Origin: Pseudoneobacillus rhizosphaerae | GTDB taxonomy: Bacteria > Bacillota > Bacilli > Bacillales > Cytobacillaceae | Length of the DNA stretch: 64,000 bases | Assembly (NCBI RefSeq): GCF_917563885.1 | Contig: NZ_CAKJTG010000017.1 | Coordinates: forward strand, 33,461 to 97,460 | Reading direction: 5' to 3' | Part shown: one piece after another, positions 36,732-45,597 of the stretch | Layout of the letters: the number at the start of each line of letters is the position of its first letter | Numbering within the stretch: position 1 is the stretch's first letter | Translations under genes and position numbers: made by a program | Notes under the pieces: generated by a model | The model's database searches: none | Told to the model about the DNA's origin: nothing | The model's input: the letters and a program-made list of their open reading frames with translations, nothing else

Positions 36732-36852
36732 AACAAACCAGCTCCCTTCATATTAAAATAATCATAACATTCACAATACATTAAATTACAAATTCTAATA
36801 AAAGTTGCGAAATATGTCACATAAATTATTTTCAGAAAATTGTAAATTCTTG

Positions 36853-36881
36853 TTGATATTATGCCAGAGATTCCATATAAT
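36853..36881 (+). promoter_or_regulatory. Sigma-A promoter of yhzC
   Basis: TTGATA, 17 bases, TATAAT, a near-consensus promoter ending 27 bases before the yhzC start. Confidence 0.85.
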
Positions 36882-36907
36882 ATAAAAAAGCATCAGGGGT
36901 GATGAGC

Positions 36908-37144
36908 ATGAAAGACAAATCTTACTCAAATTTAATGAAGTCCGGTGCGATGAACCGAATGAACGAGAAAGAAGCTTTTGTACAAAATTTGTACATTGAA
37001 ATGATTCTAGGTGAAATTCAACTCCGGGCAGAAAAAGAAAAGCTCCAAAAAAGAATTGATACAGCTATCGACCAACGGAACAAAGAAAGCTTTATGCAGT
37101 TATCTAAACAGCTAAACGAGCTAAATAAGCGTTTTGGGTCATAG
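36908..37144 (+). CDS. yhzC: IDEAL-domain protein YhzC
   Basis: A 78-residue protein with a helical C-terminal IDEAL domain (RIDTAIDQRNKESFMQLSKQ, about 51-70). The start ATG is 8 bases after AGGGG; two earlier start codons overlap that site. IDEAL domains occur in small Bacillus proteins, some binding regulators or proteases such as ClpC-type adaptors; no function is known for YhzC. Its place beside comK is conserved in B. subtilis. Confidence 0.85.
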   Translation: MKDKSYSNLMKSGAMNRMNEKEAFVQNLYIEMILGEIQLRAEKEKLQKRIDTAIDQRNKESFMQLSKQLNELNKRFGS

Positions 37145-37196
37145 GTAAAAGGAGGAATAATACGTATCATGAGTACCATTGATTTCATTAGCTTTT

Positions 37197-37250
37197 ATAA
37201 AAAGAGGGCTTACTTTTTTCAGATAAACTGAAGAAGTAAGCCCTCTTTTT
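37197..37250. terminator. Bidirectional terminator, yhzC / yhfN
   Basis: AAAAAGAGGGCTTACTT pairs with AAGTAAGCCCTCTTTTT; TCAG and CTGA extend the stem inside. It is strong in both directions. Confidence 0.93.
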
Positions 37251-37253
37251 GTT

Positions 37254-38528
37254 TTATTCTTTCGGTCTATGCTCAAATTGATATTGTTCGATTCTTGCTA
37301 TTCGTTCAAGCATGGTAGGATGACCATATCGGAATATTTTTACCAGCAGGGGCGGATTCACTTGGCTTAATCCAGAGCGAGTGAGCTCTTGAAATGCAGT
37401 AATCGCCGCTTCAGGGTTTTTCATCATTTCAATTGCATATTGATCCGCTCGATTTTCTTGATAGCGCGAAACCATATTTGAAAACGGACTTGCAGCGAAC
37501 ATAAACATCGAAAGAATCATTAAAAGTAATGGGAATGATCGTATGTCCGCAATTCCCTGAACCTTTAATTCTCTTCCCCACCTTGCCATCGCCCATTCCA
37601 TTATACGGTGAGTTAAATAGAGACCTAATAGGGAAAGCAGAATGTATCCAGCAATACCGATGTATAAATGCTTTTCCACGTAATGGGCCATTTCATGTGC
37701 CATGATAAAAAGAATTTGATCATTATTTAAGCGATTTAAAGTGGTGTCCCACAGAACAATTCGCGAGTTTGACCCAATTCCTGTTACATAGGCGTTTAAG
37801 GCATTCGTTTTTTCGGCCATGTTTACTTCATAAACATGGTCAGCAGGAATATTTGCCTTTTTAGCTAAAGAAAGGATTTCGGTTTCAAGCTCTTTATTTT
37901 TTAATGGATAAAAATCATTATACAATGGGTCGATAATGACTGGTTGTAGAAACATTAGAAATAAAGTGAAAGGTATTGTTAGTAACCATGCATAGAACCA
38001 CCATCGCTTTTGACTTTTCTTAATTAACCAATATAGCACGCTAACAATAACCAGCATCATTCCATAGTTAATCCAGAAATCAATCAACTCATCCTTCATC
38101 CAAGATGCAAAGGTCTGCGTTGAAATATTATAGGTTTTTGATAAAGAAAAACTAATATAACTTAAAGGAAAGGTTGCTGCAAAAGCAAACAGGGATAACC
38201 AAATTAAATAGATAGCCCGTTGTAAAAATTGATTTTTCGAGGCCTCGTCCGCCCATTTTTTAAAAGCTTTAGATAGGCCAAATATTAAGATTAAAAAATA
38301 AAAAAGCCATTCGAGTGGAGTGGATAGAAAAAACAATAAATTTCTAGTTTTGGAATATTCTTCACTTAACATGAGCTCTCGACCATTTAAAAATGTTGTT
38401 GGATCCGCTTGCGACCCTTGAAATTCAAATGGCAAACTCGTATTTGCAAAATAAAAAAGATACCAGTAATAAAATAAGCCGTATAAGGTGTAGGCAATAA
38501 CGGCGTATACACCCATTTTCCTTACCAT
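37254..38528 (-). CDS. yhfN: M48 family membrane metallopeptidase YhfN
   Basis: A 424-residue CAAX-prenyl-protease-like (Ste24/HtpX) zinc peptidase. It has about seven helices and a catalytic HEXXH in ILFIMAHEMAHYVEKH, with a third zinc ligand expected in SRYQENRADQYAIEMM. The conserved NALNAYVTGIGSNSRIV segment precedes it. Length matches B. subtilis YhfN. It likely degrades membrane proteins (family knowledge). A good ribosome site (AGAGGGGG) supports the ATG. Confidence 0.93.
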   Translation of the reverse strand: MVRKMGVYAVIAYTLYGLFYYWYLFYFANTSLPFEFQGSQADPTTFLNGRELMLSEEYSKTRNLLFFLSTPLEWLFYFLILIFGLSKAFKKWADEASKNQFLQRAIYLIWLSLFAFAATFPLSYISFSLSKTYNISTQTFASWMKDELIDFWINYGMMLVIVSVLYWLIKKSQKRWWFYAWLLTIPFTLFLMFLQPVIIDPLYNDFYPLKNKELETEILSLAKKANIPADHVYEVNMAEKTNALNAYVTGIGSNSRIVLWDTTLNRLNNDQILFIMAHEMAHYVEKHLYIGIAGYILLSLLGLYLTHRIMEWAMARWGRELKVQGIADIRSFPLLLMILSMFMFAASPFSNMVSRYQENRADQYAIEMMKNPEAAITAFQELTRSGLSQVNPPLLVKIFRYGHPTMLERIARIEQYQFEHRPKE

Positions 38529-38601
38529 CTTTTATCCCCCTCTTTGTCCAACTTCTACTTTAAGTTTAGTTAAGAGTATTTGTTTTTAGAACAAGCCCTA
38601 A

Positions 38602-38629
38602 TAAAAAAGTCGGTCTAGTTTAGACCGAC
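38602..38629 (-). terminator. Terminator of azlCD
   Basis: On the minus strand GTCGGTCTA and TAGACCGAC around three bases, followed by TTTTTTATT. Confidence 0.92.
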
Positions 38630-38640
38630 AGACAGTTCTA

Positions 38641-38946
38641 TTATACAAAATATGAATATAAAGTTAAAACAGCTATCGAGCTTAACACTACCACAATTAC
38701 ATTAGCCCCTAAATAAGCAGTCAAAAAAGCTGCTCCCGCCCCTAATATTCCATACCAGATATCCTCTTGAATAAGCAGAATTCCTGGGAAAATGAGCGCA
38801 CCTAATGTCGCAAATGGAACATTTTTCAAAACCCCTTGCAGAAAGATTGGAAGTTCCTTCCCTCTAAATAGTACAAACGGTAGCATTCGTGGAATATAGG
38901 TTACAGCCCCCATACCGATAATCATCCAAATAATCTCAGTCTTCAA
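38641..38946 (-). CDS. azlD: AzlD-like branched-chain amino acid exporter subunit
   Basis: A 101-residue membrane protein with four helices and the AzlD pattern GAVTYIPRMLPFVLF near the N-terminus. With AzlC it exports branched-chain amino acids or analogues (known for B. subtilis AzlCD). It overlaps azlC by 11 bases and is last in the two-gene operon. Confidence 0.9.
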   Translation of the reverse strand: MKTEIIWMIIGMGAVTYIPRMLPFVLFRGKELPIFLQGVLKNVPFATLGALIFPGILLIQEDIWYGILGAGAAFLTAYLGANVIVVVLSSIAVLTLYSYFV

Positions 38947-39673
38947 GAGGCTTTCCCCCCTTCGCTTTTCTAGTTTTAAACGACTCGACAGCTTCGATGA
39001 TCAGAGCAGATAAAATCGTAGCCAAAACAATTGCCCAACCGGTAGATAATAGCTCTGCAAACGTAAATATCGTATTAAAAACAGCCGCTACCCCTGCAAG
39101 ATAAATAGCTTTTGTACTTTTTTTCATAGAAGGAACGAGAAGCCCAACGAACATAGCATAAAGCGCAACTGTCATGCTTTCTTGAAGTGTTTCAGGTAAG
39201 CTTGCCCCCACTAGATGACCGATACCAGAATTCACTACCCAGCTTGCGTAGGAAACGGAACAAACACCAAATATGTATCCTGTTGAAACAGTCCCTTCCT
39301 TCGTCGCAGCGACTGAGAATGTCTCGTCTGTAATTCCAAATGCGTATAGGGCTTTAAAAAGTGGACGATCCTCCTCTACTTTTTCATTTAAGGATGCTGA
39401 CATTAAGAAATGACGAATATTTACGATAAATGTAGTAAGAATAATTTCAAATGTTCCGGTACCTAATGTTAATAAAGTTAACGAGATGTACTGTGAAGCC
39501 CCTGCAAACACGATCATACTCATCATAACTGTTTCGATTATTGAAAGACCTGTTGTTTTGGCAAGCAAACCAAAGGTCAGTGCAATAGGAAAATAACCGA
39601 TTGCGATACTTATCCCTGCTTGAACGCCTCTTTTAAAATCAGAAGATTGCCTCTCCATTATCATCTCTGTCAT
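38936..39673 (-). CDS. azlC: AzlC-like branched-chain amino acid exporter
   Basis: A 245-residue membrane protein of the AzlC family with about seven helices. The family block GYFPIALTFGLLAKTTGLS is near residue 28, followed by FAGASQYISLTLL and RHFLMSASLNE. It is the large subunit of the exporter. The start is ATG behind GGGGTGA. No Lrp-type azlB regulator lies beside it, unlike in B. subtilis. Confidence 0.92.
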   Translation of the reverse strand: MTEMIMERQSSDFKRGVQAGISIAIGYFPIALTFGLLAKTTGLSIIETVMMSMIVFAGASQYISLTLLTLGTGTFEIILTTFIVNIRHFLMSASLNEKVEEDRPLFKALYAFGITDETFSVAATKEGTVSTGYIFGVCSVSYASWVVNSGIGHLVGASLPETLQESMTVALYAMFVGLLVPSMKKSTKAIYLAGVAAVFNTIFTFAELLSTGWAIVLATILSALIIEAVESFKTRKAKGGKPLED

Positions 39674-39765
39674 TCTTTCACCCCATAATCAAGCTTAGTA
39701 GATTAATAATTTATTATACAAACCATTTTCTGTATTCACAACCAAATTGAATGGAAATTCCATAC

Positions 39766-39801
39766 AAAAAGGAGTTAATCATTTAAATGACCACTCCCTT
39801 T
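39766..39801 (-). terminator. Terminator of the three-gene ABC operon
   Basis: On the minus strand AAGGGAGT and ACTCCTTT (one GU) plus inner pairs TCATTT/AAATGA, followed by TTTTG. Confidence 0.75.
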
Positions 39802-39807
39802 GCATTA

Positions 39808-40608
39808 TTATGCCAATACCGCTCGATCAGTCATCGTGCCACCACGAATTTGTTGGAACTCTTTTAGTAATTCTTCAACTGTAAGCCCTTTTTTCCGGTC
39901 CTGGTCCGCTTCAAAAATAATTTCACCGCGGTCCATCATGATTAAACGATTTCCTAAATCAATCGCTTGCTGCATATTGTGGGTAACCATAAGCGCCGTT
40001 AGGTTATTTTCTTCAACTATTTTCTTTGTTAAAGCTGTAATAAGCTCCGCTCTTGATGGATCAAGTGCGGCTGTATGTTCATCTAATAAAAGAATGCTTG
40101 GCTCTGTAAATGTGGCCATTAAAAGCGATAAAGCCTGCCTTTCACCACCAGATAATAGCCCAACCTTTGCTGATAAGCGATTTTCTAAATTAAGCTGTAG
40201 TGATTCAAGCTTCTCTTTAAAAAAGGATTTTCTTTTTTTCGTAACACCTAGAGAGAAACCTCTGCGATGCGTCCTTCCGTATGCAATGGCTAAGTTTTCT
40301 TCAATCGTTAAAGTTGGCGCTGTTCCAGCCATTGGGTCTTGAAAAACTCTACCAATTAATCGTGAGCGTTTATGTTCACTAGCTTGAGTTAAATTTTTAT
40401 CGGCAACAATTACTTCACCTAAATCCGGGATAAGCTTACCCGCAATTAAATTTAATAATGTTGACTTACCCGCACCGTTACTACCAATGATGGTTACAAA
40501 ATCACCTTGATTCATCGATAAGTTCAGATGATTTAAGGCAATTTTTTCATCCATTGTTCCTTCATTAAAAACCTTATAAATTTGATTTAACTTAAGCAAG
40601 CGTCTCAC
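39808..40608 (-). CDS. ABC transporter ATP-binding protein
   Basis: A 266-residue ATPase with Walker A GSNGAGKSTLLN (near residue 40), Q-loop RVFQDPM, signature LLSGGERQALSLL and Walker B SILLLDEHTAALDP. The start overlaps the permease gene by a few bases. With the permease and the lipoprotein downstream it forms an importer of the TrpXYZ-like family (ABC_sub_bind type). The substrate is not shown by sequence. Confidence 0.93.
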   Translation of the reverse strand: MRRLLKLNQIYKVFNEGTMDEKIALNHLNLSMNQGDFVTIIGSNGAGKSTLLNLIAGKLIPDLGEVIVADKNLTQASEHKRSRLIGRVFQDPMAGTAPTLTIEENLAIAYGRTHRRGFSLGVTKKRKSFFKEKLESLQLNLENRLSAKVGLLSGGERQALSLLMATFTEPSILLLDEHTAALDPSRAELITALTKKIVEENNLTALMVTHNMQQAIDLGNRLIMMDRGEIIFEADQDRKKGLTVEELLKEFQQIRGGTMTDRAVLA

Positions 40609-41602
40609 CTCGATCCTTTATAGAAGTTTTTTTTTGTTGAGATGCTAGTAATCGCTTTTTCTTACTACGTTTTTCTTTAAACTGTCCCCACATTTTTGGG
40701 ATAACAAGGGCACAAATGACGATAAAAGCGGTAATCATTTTCATATCGCCTGTTTCTAAAAAGTCGACTCTTAAGGCAAGAGTAACAATAATACGGTAGA
40801 GAATGGCCCCTCCGATCACTGCTAATGTTGCTCTTACAATCGTCTTTGCACCAAATACCGCTTCCCCGATAATAACCGACGCAAGACCAATGACAATCAT
40901 TCCGATTCCCATTCCAACATCACTAAATCCGTTATACTGGGCAATTAGAGCACCTGAACATGCCACAAGCGCGTTTGACATTCCTAGCCCTATAATTTTC
41001 AAGGAGTCCGTATTAGCGGCAAAGCTTCTAATCATTGTTTCATTATCACCTGTTGCTCTTATGCTAAGACCAATTTCAGTCTTTAAAAACCAATCTAAGG
41101 CTAACTTTAATAATAGTACCAAGACACTCATAATGATGGCGATTGCCCAGGTTTTCGGAATGAAGCTTGATAGTCCAATAGTAGCAAGAATAGCTTGAAT
41201 AGATTCATCTAGACCAAGACTTTTCCATCCGTTTGAAATGGATGTCATTAACGTTTCCTCTTGTAGGAGAGGCACATTGGATTTACCCATAATTCTCAGA
41301 TTAATGGAATATAGTGCAATCATCATGAGGATACCCGATAATAATGGATTGATTTTTCCTTTCGTGTGAAGCAATCCTGTCAAACACCCTGCGATAAAAC
41401 CGGCTAGAAGGGCGGCCAAAGTCGCCAAGATTGGATTAACCCCTTCAACAATCAAAATCGCAGCTACCGCTGCACCCGTAACAAAACTACCATCCACCGT
41501 TAAATCAGGAAAATCTAATATTCTAAAAGACAAATAAACTCCCAAAGCCATAATCGCATAAATAACCCCAGCCTCAAAAGCCCCAAAAATCGCAATCTGC
41601 AT
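40592..41602 (-). CDS. ABC transporter permease (TrpY-like)
   Basis: A 336-residue permease of the branched-chain-amino-acid-type (LivH-like) family. About eight helices and the block DFPDLTVDGSFVTGAAVAAI near residue 33 are visible. The ATG at 41602 is used because upstream codons precede the ribosome site AGGAAGG. A Lys/Arg-rich C-terminus (EKRSKKKRLL) faces the cytosol. It is cotranscribed with the ATPase gene; the binding-protein gene lies upstream, across a palindromic repeat. Confidence 0.9.
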   Translation of the reverse strand: MQIAIFGAFEAGVIYAIMALGVYLSFRILDFPDLTVDGSFVTGAAVAAILIVEGVNPILATLAALLAGFIAGCLTGLLHTKGKINPLLSGILMMIALYSINLRIMGKSNVPLLQEETLMTSISNGWKSLGLDESIQAILATIGLSSFIPKTWAIAIIMSVLVLLLKLALDWFLKTEIGLSIRATGDNETMIRSFAANTDSLKIIGLGMSNALVACSGALIAQYNGFSDVGMGIGMIVIGLASVIIGEAVFGAKTIVRATLAVIGGAILYRIIVTLALRVDFLETGDMKMITAFIVICALVIPKMWGQFKEKRSKKKRLLASQQKKTSIKDRGETLA

Positions 41603-41635
41603 GATGTCAACAACCCTTCCTTTACCACTGCAAAG

Positions 41636-41711
41636 CACTGGGGGACAGTCCCCCAGTGAAGCAACGCGGTGAAGCGTGTGGGGACTGTCCCCCAGTCCTT
41701 CACTGCGTTAA
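41636..41711. repeat. Dispersed palindromic repeat, copy 1
   Basis: It starts with a perfect palindrome with 11-base arms (CACTGGGGGAC) around one base. Then comes a larger hairpin with arms AACGCGGTGAAG and CTTCACTGCGTT enclosing TGGGGACTGTCCCCCA. A related copy lies at 46453-46541. Both end beside a minus-strand stop codon. Confidence 0.9.
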
Positions 41712-41718
41712 TGTGGGT

Positions 41719-42711
41719 TTATTCTATGATTTCTGCTATGTTATTCCATTCTTCTTTCCATTTGATGTTCATTTCTTGCGCTGCTGTTTTGTTCAGTTGG
41801 AGTTTTAGTTTTTTTGGATATTGGACAGGTAGCTCGGATGGTTGTTTACCATCTTTCAAAATTTTAGCTGCCATTTCGCCTGCTTCATATCCGATATCAA
41901 AGTAATCAAATCCATATGCGGCAAAGCCACCACGTTTAACTGAATCCAGTTCCCCTACGAACAATGGAATATCGTTATCATTACTTACTTGAACAACCGA
42001 CTCTAAAGCAGAAACTACAGTATTATCCGTAATGATATACAAGACATCGGCTTTGCCAATGAGCGATTCAGCTGCTTGCTTTACTTCAGATGATGTTGAA
42101 ACCGTTGCTTCCTTTAACTTTAATCCAGTATTGTTCAAGGCATTTTTAACTAAGTCTATTTGAGCAATTGAGTTTTGTTCTCCCGAATTATAAATCATTC
42201 CAACTGTACTATTTGGATAGTAATCTTTCAGAAATTGAACAACATTTGGAATCGCATCAGGATGTGTATCCGTTGTACCAGTAACGTTTCCAGTTGGATT
42301 ATCCATTGATTCTACTAATCCAGTCCCAACAGCATCCGTAACGGAAGTGAAAACAATAGGTATATCCTTCGTAGCGTTTAAAGCACTTAAGGCACTCGGT
42401 GTCGAATTCGCAAATATTAGATCCACTGCATCTCCAACAAAATTATTTGCGATGGTTTGATTATTATTTTGATCGCCTTGAGCGATTTGAATATCATATT
42501 CTGCTGCTACCCCTTGATCCTCTAACGCCTTTTTAAAACCGTCAAAGGCAGCATCTAAGGAAGGGTGCTCAACAATTTGAGTTACGCCGATTGTAAAATC
42601 TTTGGCTTCTTTCGAATCACCTGTTGCTCCACTTTTTTCTGTTCCACAGCCACTCAAAAGAACGGTACCAACTAAACCTAATACAGCTAAACTCTTAAGA
42701 CTCTTTTTCAC
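41719..42711 (-). CDS. ABC transporter substrate-binding lipoprotein
   Basis: A 330-residue lipoprotein with a signal peptide and the lipobox LLSGCGTEKSG (Cys22). The mature part is the two-lobed ABC_sub_bind fold (PF04392-like): FTIGVTQIVEHPSLDAAFDG, then DLIFANSTPSALSAL and VYIITDNTVVSALESV. Proteins of this family bind tryptophan, tyrosine or other small ligands, so the substrate is open. First gene of the operon, followed by permease and ATPase. No T-box or other riboswitch was found in its 5' region. Confidence 0.92.
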   Translation of the reverse strand: MKKSLKSLAVLGLVGTVLLSGCGTEKSGATGDSKEAKDFTIGVTQIVEHPSLDAAFDGFKKALEDQGVAAEYDIQIAQGDQNNNQTIANNFVGDAVDLIFANSTPSALSALNATKDIPIVFTSVTDAVGTGLVESMDNPTGNVTGTTDTHPDAIPNVVQFLKDYYPNSTVGMIYNSGEQNSIAQIDLVKNALNNTGLKLKEATVSTSSEVKQAAESLIGKADVLYIITDNTVVSALESVVQVSNDNDIPLFVGELDSVKRGGFAAYGFDYFDIGYEAGEMAAKILKDGKQPSELPVQYPKKLKLQLNKTAAQEMNIKWKEEWNNIAEIIE

Positions 42712-42945
42712 TATAATATCCCCCTAGTAATTCTCTTTTGCGCTTAAACGCTTTTAAGCTTTTATGCACTAAAGTATATCAACAAAACATTATTTTAGGC
42801 AATATATTTTTAGAAAATTTTCAATAATTATTTTTATAAAACTACAATCACCCAAAAGATTAACTCTATTACTTGAAACTTTTGAATAATCAACCTATTA
42901 TTTAATTAATATATTTAAATTACTATTTTGAAAGAGGTATACAGG

Positions 42946-43794
42946 ATGAAAATTTTTATTTCCGCAGATATAGAAGGTATTTCAGGAGTAGCCACCAACC
43001 AACAATTAAAAACGCCAAGTGAGTATCAACGCTTTCGTAAATTAATGACACAGGACGTAAACGCGGCAATCGTAGGTGCATTTAATGGGGGTGCTACAGA
43101 GGTAGTTGTGGCTGATGGTCATGGAAATATGTCTAATATATTGATAGAAGACTTAGATCCACGGGCACTTCTAATTCAAGGAAGCAATCGAGTAATGTGC
43201 CAACTTGAAGGTTTAGATGATAGTTTTGATGCTATCATGTTTGTCGGTCATCATGGACGAGAGAATGGATCTGAAAGAACAGTCATTAGTCATACACTCG
43301 CTGGAATTTGTGTCAATGAAATGAAAATTAATGGAAAAGTCGTTGGAGAAACAGAAATGAATGCGATGGTTGCTGGTGATTTCGACGTTCCAGCCATCTT
43401 TATATCTGGGGATGATGCTTATGTAGCAGAAGTCCGTGAAACTTTACCAGAGGTAGAAGCTGCTATCGTAAAAAGAGGAATTGATCGATTTGCTGCCGAA
43501 TTAATCCATCCTGAAAAGGCGCGTGGGTTGATTCAAGAAAAAGCTGAACTAGCTGTTAAAAGAATTCCACAATTTTCACCTTTAAAAGTTGATGGTCCCG
43601 TTACCTTTGAATTAGAATTTAAAGCTACAAATCAAGCATTAATGACGACGACTATTCCTTCGGTAACATTAATAGCTCCACGGAAAATTAGCTTTACGTG
43701 TGATGATATGATAACTGCTTACAAGCATATGTGGGGCTGTGTCATTATAGCCATGACCGCAACAAATGGTGTGCTTGGGAATGTGAATGCGTAA
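42946..43794 (+). CDS. M55 D-aminopeptidase (DppA family)
   Basis: A 282-residue binuclear zinc aminopeptidase of the DppA family, which releases D-amino acids from peptides. The metal-binding residues are visible: Asp8 and Glu10 (ISADIEGISG), His59 (VVADGHGN), His103 (FVGHHGREN) and Glu135 (VVGETEMNAM). The ATG at 42946 is 8 bases after GAGG; the earlier TTG is not preceded by one. No dpp transporter genes are beside it, so its peptide source is unknown (perhaps peptidoglycan turnover). Confidence 0.93.
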   Translation: MKIFISADIEGISGVATNQQLKTPSEYQRFRKLMTQDVNAAIVGAFNGGATEVVVADGHGNMSNILIEDLDPRALLIQGSNRVMCQLEGLDDSFDAIMFVGHHGRENGSERTVISHTLAGICVNEMKINGKVVGETEMNAMVAGDFDVPAIFISGDDAYVAEVRETLPEVEAAIVKRGIDRFAAELIHPEKARGLIQEKAELAVKRIPQFSPLKVDGPVTFELEFKATNQALMTTTIPSVTLIAPRKISFTCDDMITAYKHMWGCVIIAMTATNGVLGNVNA

Positions 43795-43805
43795 ATTTCG
43801 AAGTG

Positions 43806-43840
43806 GTCCTTGCCAGCATAAGTGGCAAGGACTATTTTTT
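43806..43840 (+). terminator. Terminator after the DppA-type gene
   Basis: Perfect ten-base arms GTCCTTGCCA and TGGCAAGGAC, followed by TATTTTTTAT. Confidence 0.9.
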
Positions 43841-44828
43841 ATAAGGAATTGAAAGGTACATCTGTGTATGGTATTTCATTTTCAATACGAAATTGGAGGT
43901 CCTTCAAGGTATAGGATTGCCATTCTAGAAGATTTTGAGTGTCCCATTTTTTATAAAAGAGGTTTAGTAAAAAAAACTCACGCAACTTTAAAAACAAAGG
44001 GACTTGTTCTAGTATTTCCTTTTTTAACTCATTTTCTTGACAATAGCCTTCCAAAAAGCTTTGAATGAATTCCATTGGAAAGTTTTTAAAGTTAGGATTA
44101 AATGAACTATTTTGCCAAACAGCATGGTAATATGATGCGGCGATATCCTGCGCAAACCAACTAAACGAGCAATCATCAAAATCAAAAATCGTCATATCAC
44201 CTTCATGGACAAAGAAATTTCCTTGGTGAAAATCATTATGAATCAAACCGTAGGAGTGCTGACTACGTGGTAGTGCGTCGATACTTTTTATTATCTTTTC
44301 AAACGCTCCACTTGCTTGCTCACTAATCGTAGATAAGAACAGCGATGTTTCAGCGTCCTGACCGCTCCAACTAGGTCTATTATAGGCTTTAAACCTTTCA
44401 TTCCCCAATTTGGTTAAGAAATGCATTTTCCCCATTGTCCTTCCCCAATACTGGAAAAACCCTTGATTCCAATCCTTTGGATCACTAACATCGACTAACT
44501 GACCCACTGCTTTTGAAAAAGAAGTTAAGTAAAAAGTACCTCCTTGAATGTAGATTTCCTCAATAAAGTTACCTTGACTGGATTGGATTGGAATCAAAAC
44601 TCCTATCCCATTTGAGGATAGGTTTTCAATAAAATCTAGTTCACTTTGAATCGCTTCCTTACTTCGACTTGTACTTGATGTAACTCTAAGGATTCGTGTG
44701 TCCTGACCGTCATGAAATTCAAATACGTCATTTTGAAACCCACCTGATAGTTTTAGTAACGTTTCGGTTTTACCGTTATAATGTGATACTATTGCATTCT
44801 TTAGTTGACCATATGTGTTTTTGTCCAT
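43839..44828 (-). CDS. APH-fold phosphotransferase
   Basis: A 329-residue protein kinase-like enzyme of the aminoglycoside phosphotransferase superfamily. The catalytic loop is LIHNDFHQGNFFV (near residue 195) and the metal-binding DFDD follows (TIFDFDDCSFSW). The superfamily contains antibiotic kinases, homoserine and choline kinases and spore-coat proteins, so the substrate cannot be called. It stands alone, divergent from the SASP gene. Confidence 0.85.
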   Translation of the reverse strand: MDKNTYGQLKNAIVSHYNGKTETLLKLSGGFQNDVFEFHDGQDTRILRVTSSTSRSKEAIQSELDFIENLSSNGIGVLIPIQSSQGNFIEEIYIQGGTFYLTSFSKAVGQLVDVSDPKDWNQGFFQYWGRTMGKMHFLTKLGNERFKAYNRPSWSGQDAETSLFLSTISEQASGAFEKIIKSIDALPRSQHSYGLIHNDFHQGNFFVHEGDMTIFDFDDCSFSWFAQDIAASYYHAVWQNSSFNPNFKNFPMEFIQSFLEGYCQENELKKEILEQVPLFLKLREFFLLNLFYKKWDTQNLLEWQSYTLKDLQFRIENEIPYTDVPFNSL

Positions 44829-44984
44829 ATATTCTTACCTCGTAGACTATTATATAGATAAAATGTTTGATTAATAAATTCTGCATTACCTATTAAATAC
44901 CTTTTATTGAACCCAGCTTTTCTTAAAAACTTGTTTCAGGTATAAAAGTGAATTCTAATTGATTAAACTGGATACCTTAAAAAG

Positions 44985-45001
44985 GAGCAATTTTATTGCT
45001 C
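44985..45001. other. Perfect inverted repeat before the SASP gene
   Basis: GAGCAA and TTGCTC around five bases, 27 bases before the SASP start. It may be a 5' mRNA stabilising hairpin. On the minus strand it is followed by CTTTTTAAG. Confidence 0.4.
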
Positions 45002-45028
45002 AAAAACGATCGTCGGGAGTGATGTATC

Positions 45029-45223
45029 ATGGCCAGAAACAAACTTTTGGTACCTGGAGCTGAAAATGTTTTAAATCAGATGAAGGAAGAAATCGCCAAT
45101 GAGTTTGGAGTTCAACTAGGTGCAGATACGACCGCACGAGCAAACGGTTCTGTCGGAGGCGAAATGACAAAGCGTCTAGTTGCATTGGCGGAACAGCACC
45201 TTAGAAACCAGCAAAATCTTTAA
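45029..45223 (+). CDS. Alpha/beta-type small acid-soluble spore protein
   Basis: A 64-residue DNA-binding spore protein that coats and protects forespore DNA. The two signature blocks are present: [20 protein letters not shown] (including the GPR protease cleavage region) and [18 protein letters not shown] sigma-G promoter is expected, but the -10 motif is poor in the sequence upstream, so it is not annotated. It is followed by a strong terminator. Confidence 0.97.
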   Translation: MARNKLLVPGAENVLNQMKEEIANEFGVQLGADTTARANGSVGGEMTKRLVALAEQHLRNQQNL

Positions 45224-45240
45224 TCGTTGGTTTTTGAGGT

Positions 45241-45279
45241 AAGAGACCCTTTATTTGGGTCTCTTGTTTGTTTTTTTTT
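45241..45279 (+). terminator. Terminator of the SASP gene
   Basis: AAGAGACCC and GGGTCTCTT arms with a long T-rich tail. Confidence 0.92.
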
Positions 45280-45291
45280 ACCTTAGATGAA

Positions 45292-45491
45292 TTGAAGGAC
45301 ATTTTGACTACTACTTGAATACGTTTTGTCCTTCATCAACCTATGAAGGACATTTTGACTGCTGTTTGAACACATTTTGTCCTTCATCGACCTTATGAAG
45401 GACATTTTGCCTGCTGTTTGCAACCGTTTTGTCCTTCATCGACCTCATGAAGGACATTTTGACTGCTACTTGAATACGTTTTGTCCTTCAT
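45292..45491. repeat. Tandem array of four hairpin repeats
   Basis: Four units start at 45294, 45345, 45397 and 45449 (period 51-52). Each begins GAAGGACATTTTG and ends TTTTGTCCTTCATC, so each folds into a hairpin with arms GAAGGACA and TGTCCTTC; the inner 20-25 bases vary more. No gene is present in this 374-base gap besides the SASP terminator. Confidence 0.92.
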
Positions 45492-45597
45492 CGACCATTG
45501 AATGGCATATTCCCATAAAAAAACAACTAAAAAGCACACGTGACTCCACCATCGGAATTTTCGTGTGCTCCCGCTTTGTTTTCACTTCAAATTAACT

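Noticed and set aside
36732..36852. ComK AT-box upstream of comK
   Set aside because: The sequence is AT-rich, but no AAAA-N5-TTTT pair with proper phasing was found.
37168..37230. 20-codon frame (MSTIDFISFYKKR) after yhzC
   Set aside because: It has a nearby GGAGG but at 13 bases, and it runs into the terminator stem.
41515..41905. Small frames coding WGTVPQ- and VGTVPQ-like peptides
   Set aside because: These arise from the GGGGACTGTCCCC repeat read in frame and are not proteins.
42712..42945. T-box or other riboswitch before the ABC binding-protein gene
   Set aside because: No T-box bulge sequence, specifier loop or terminator could be found.
44940..45028. Sigma-G promoter of the SASP gene
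   Set aside because: A GTATA -35 candidate exists but no acceptable CATNNTA -10 at 17-18 bases.
45292..45491. CRISPR array
   Set aside because: The centres between the conserved ends are related, not unique spacers, and no cas gene is near.
45377..45595. A 72-codon frame across the hairpin array
   Set aside because: It is made of translated repeat units and has no start signal.
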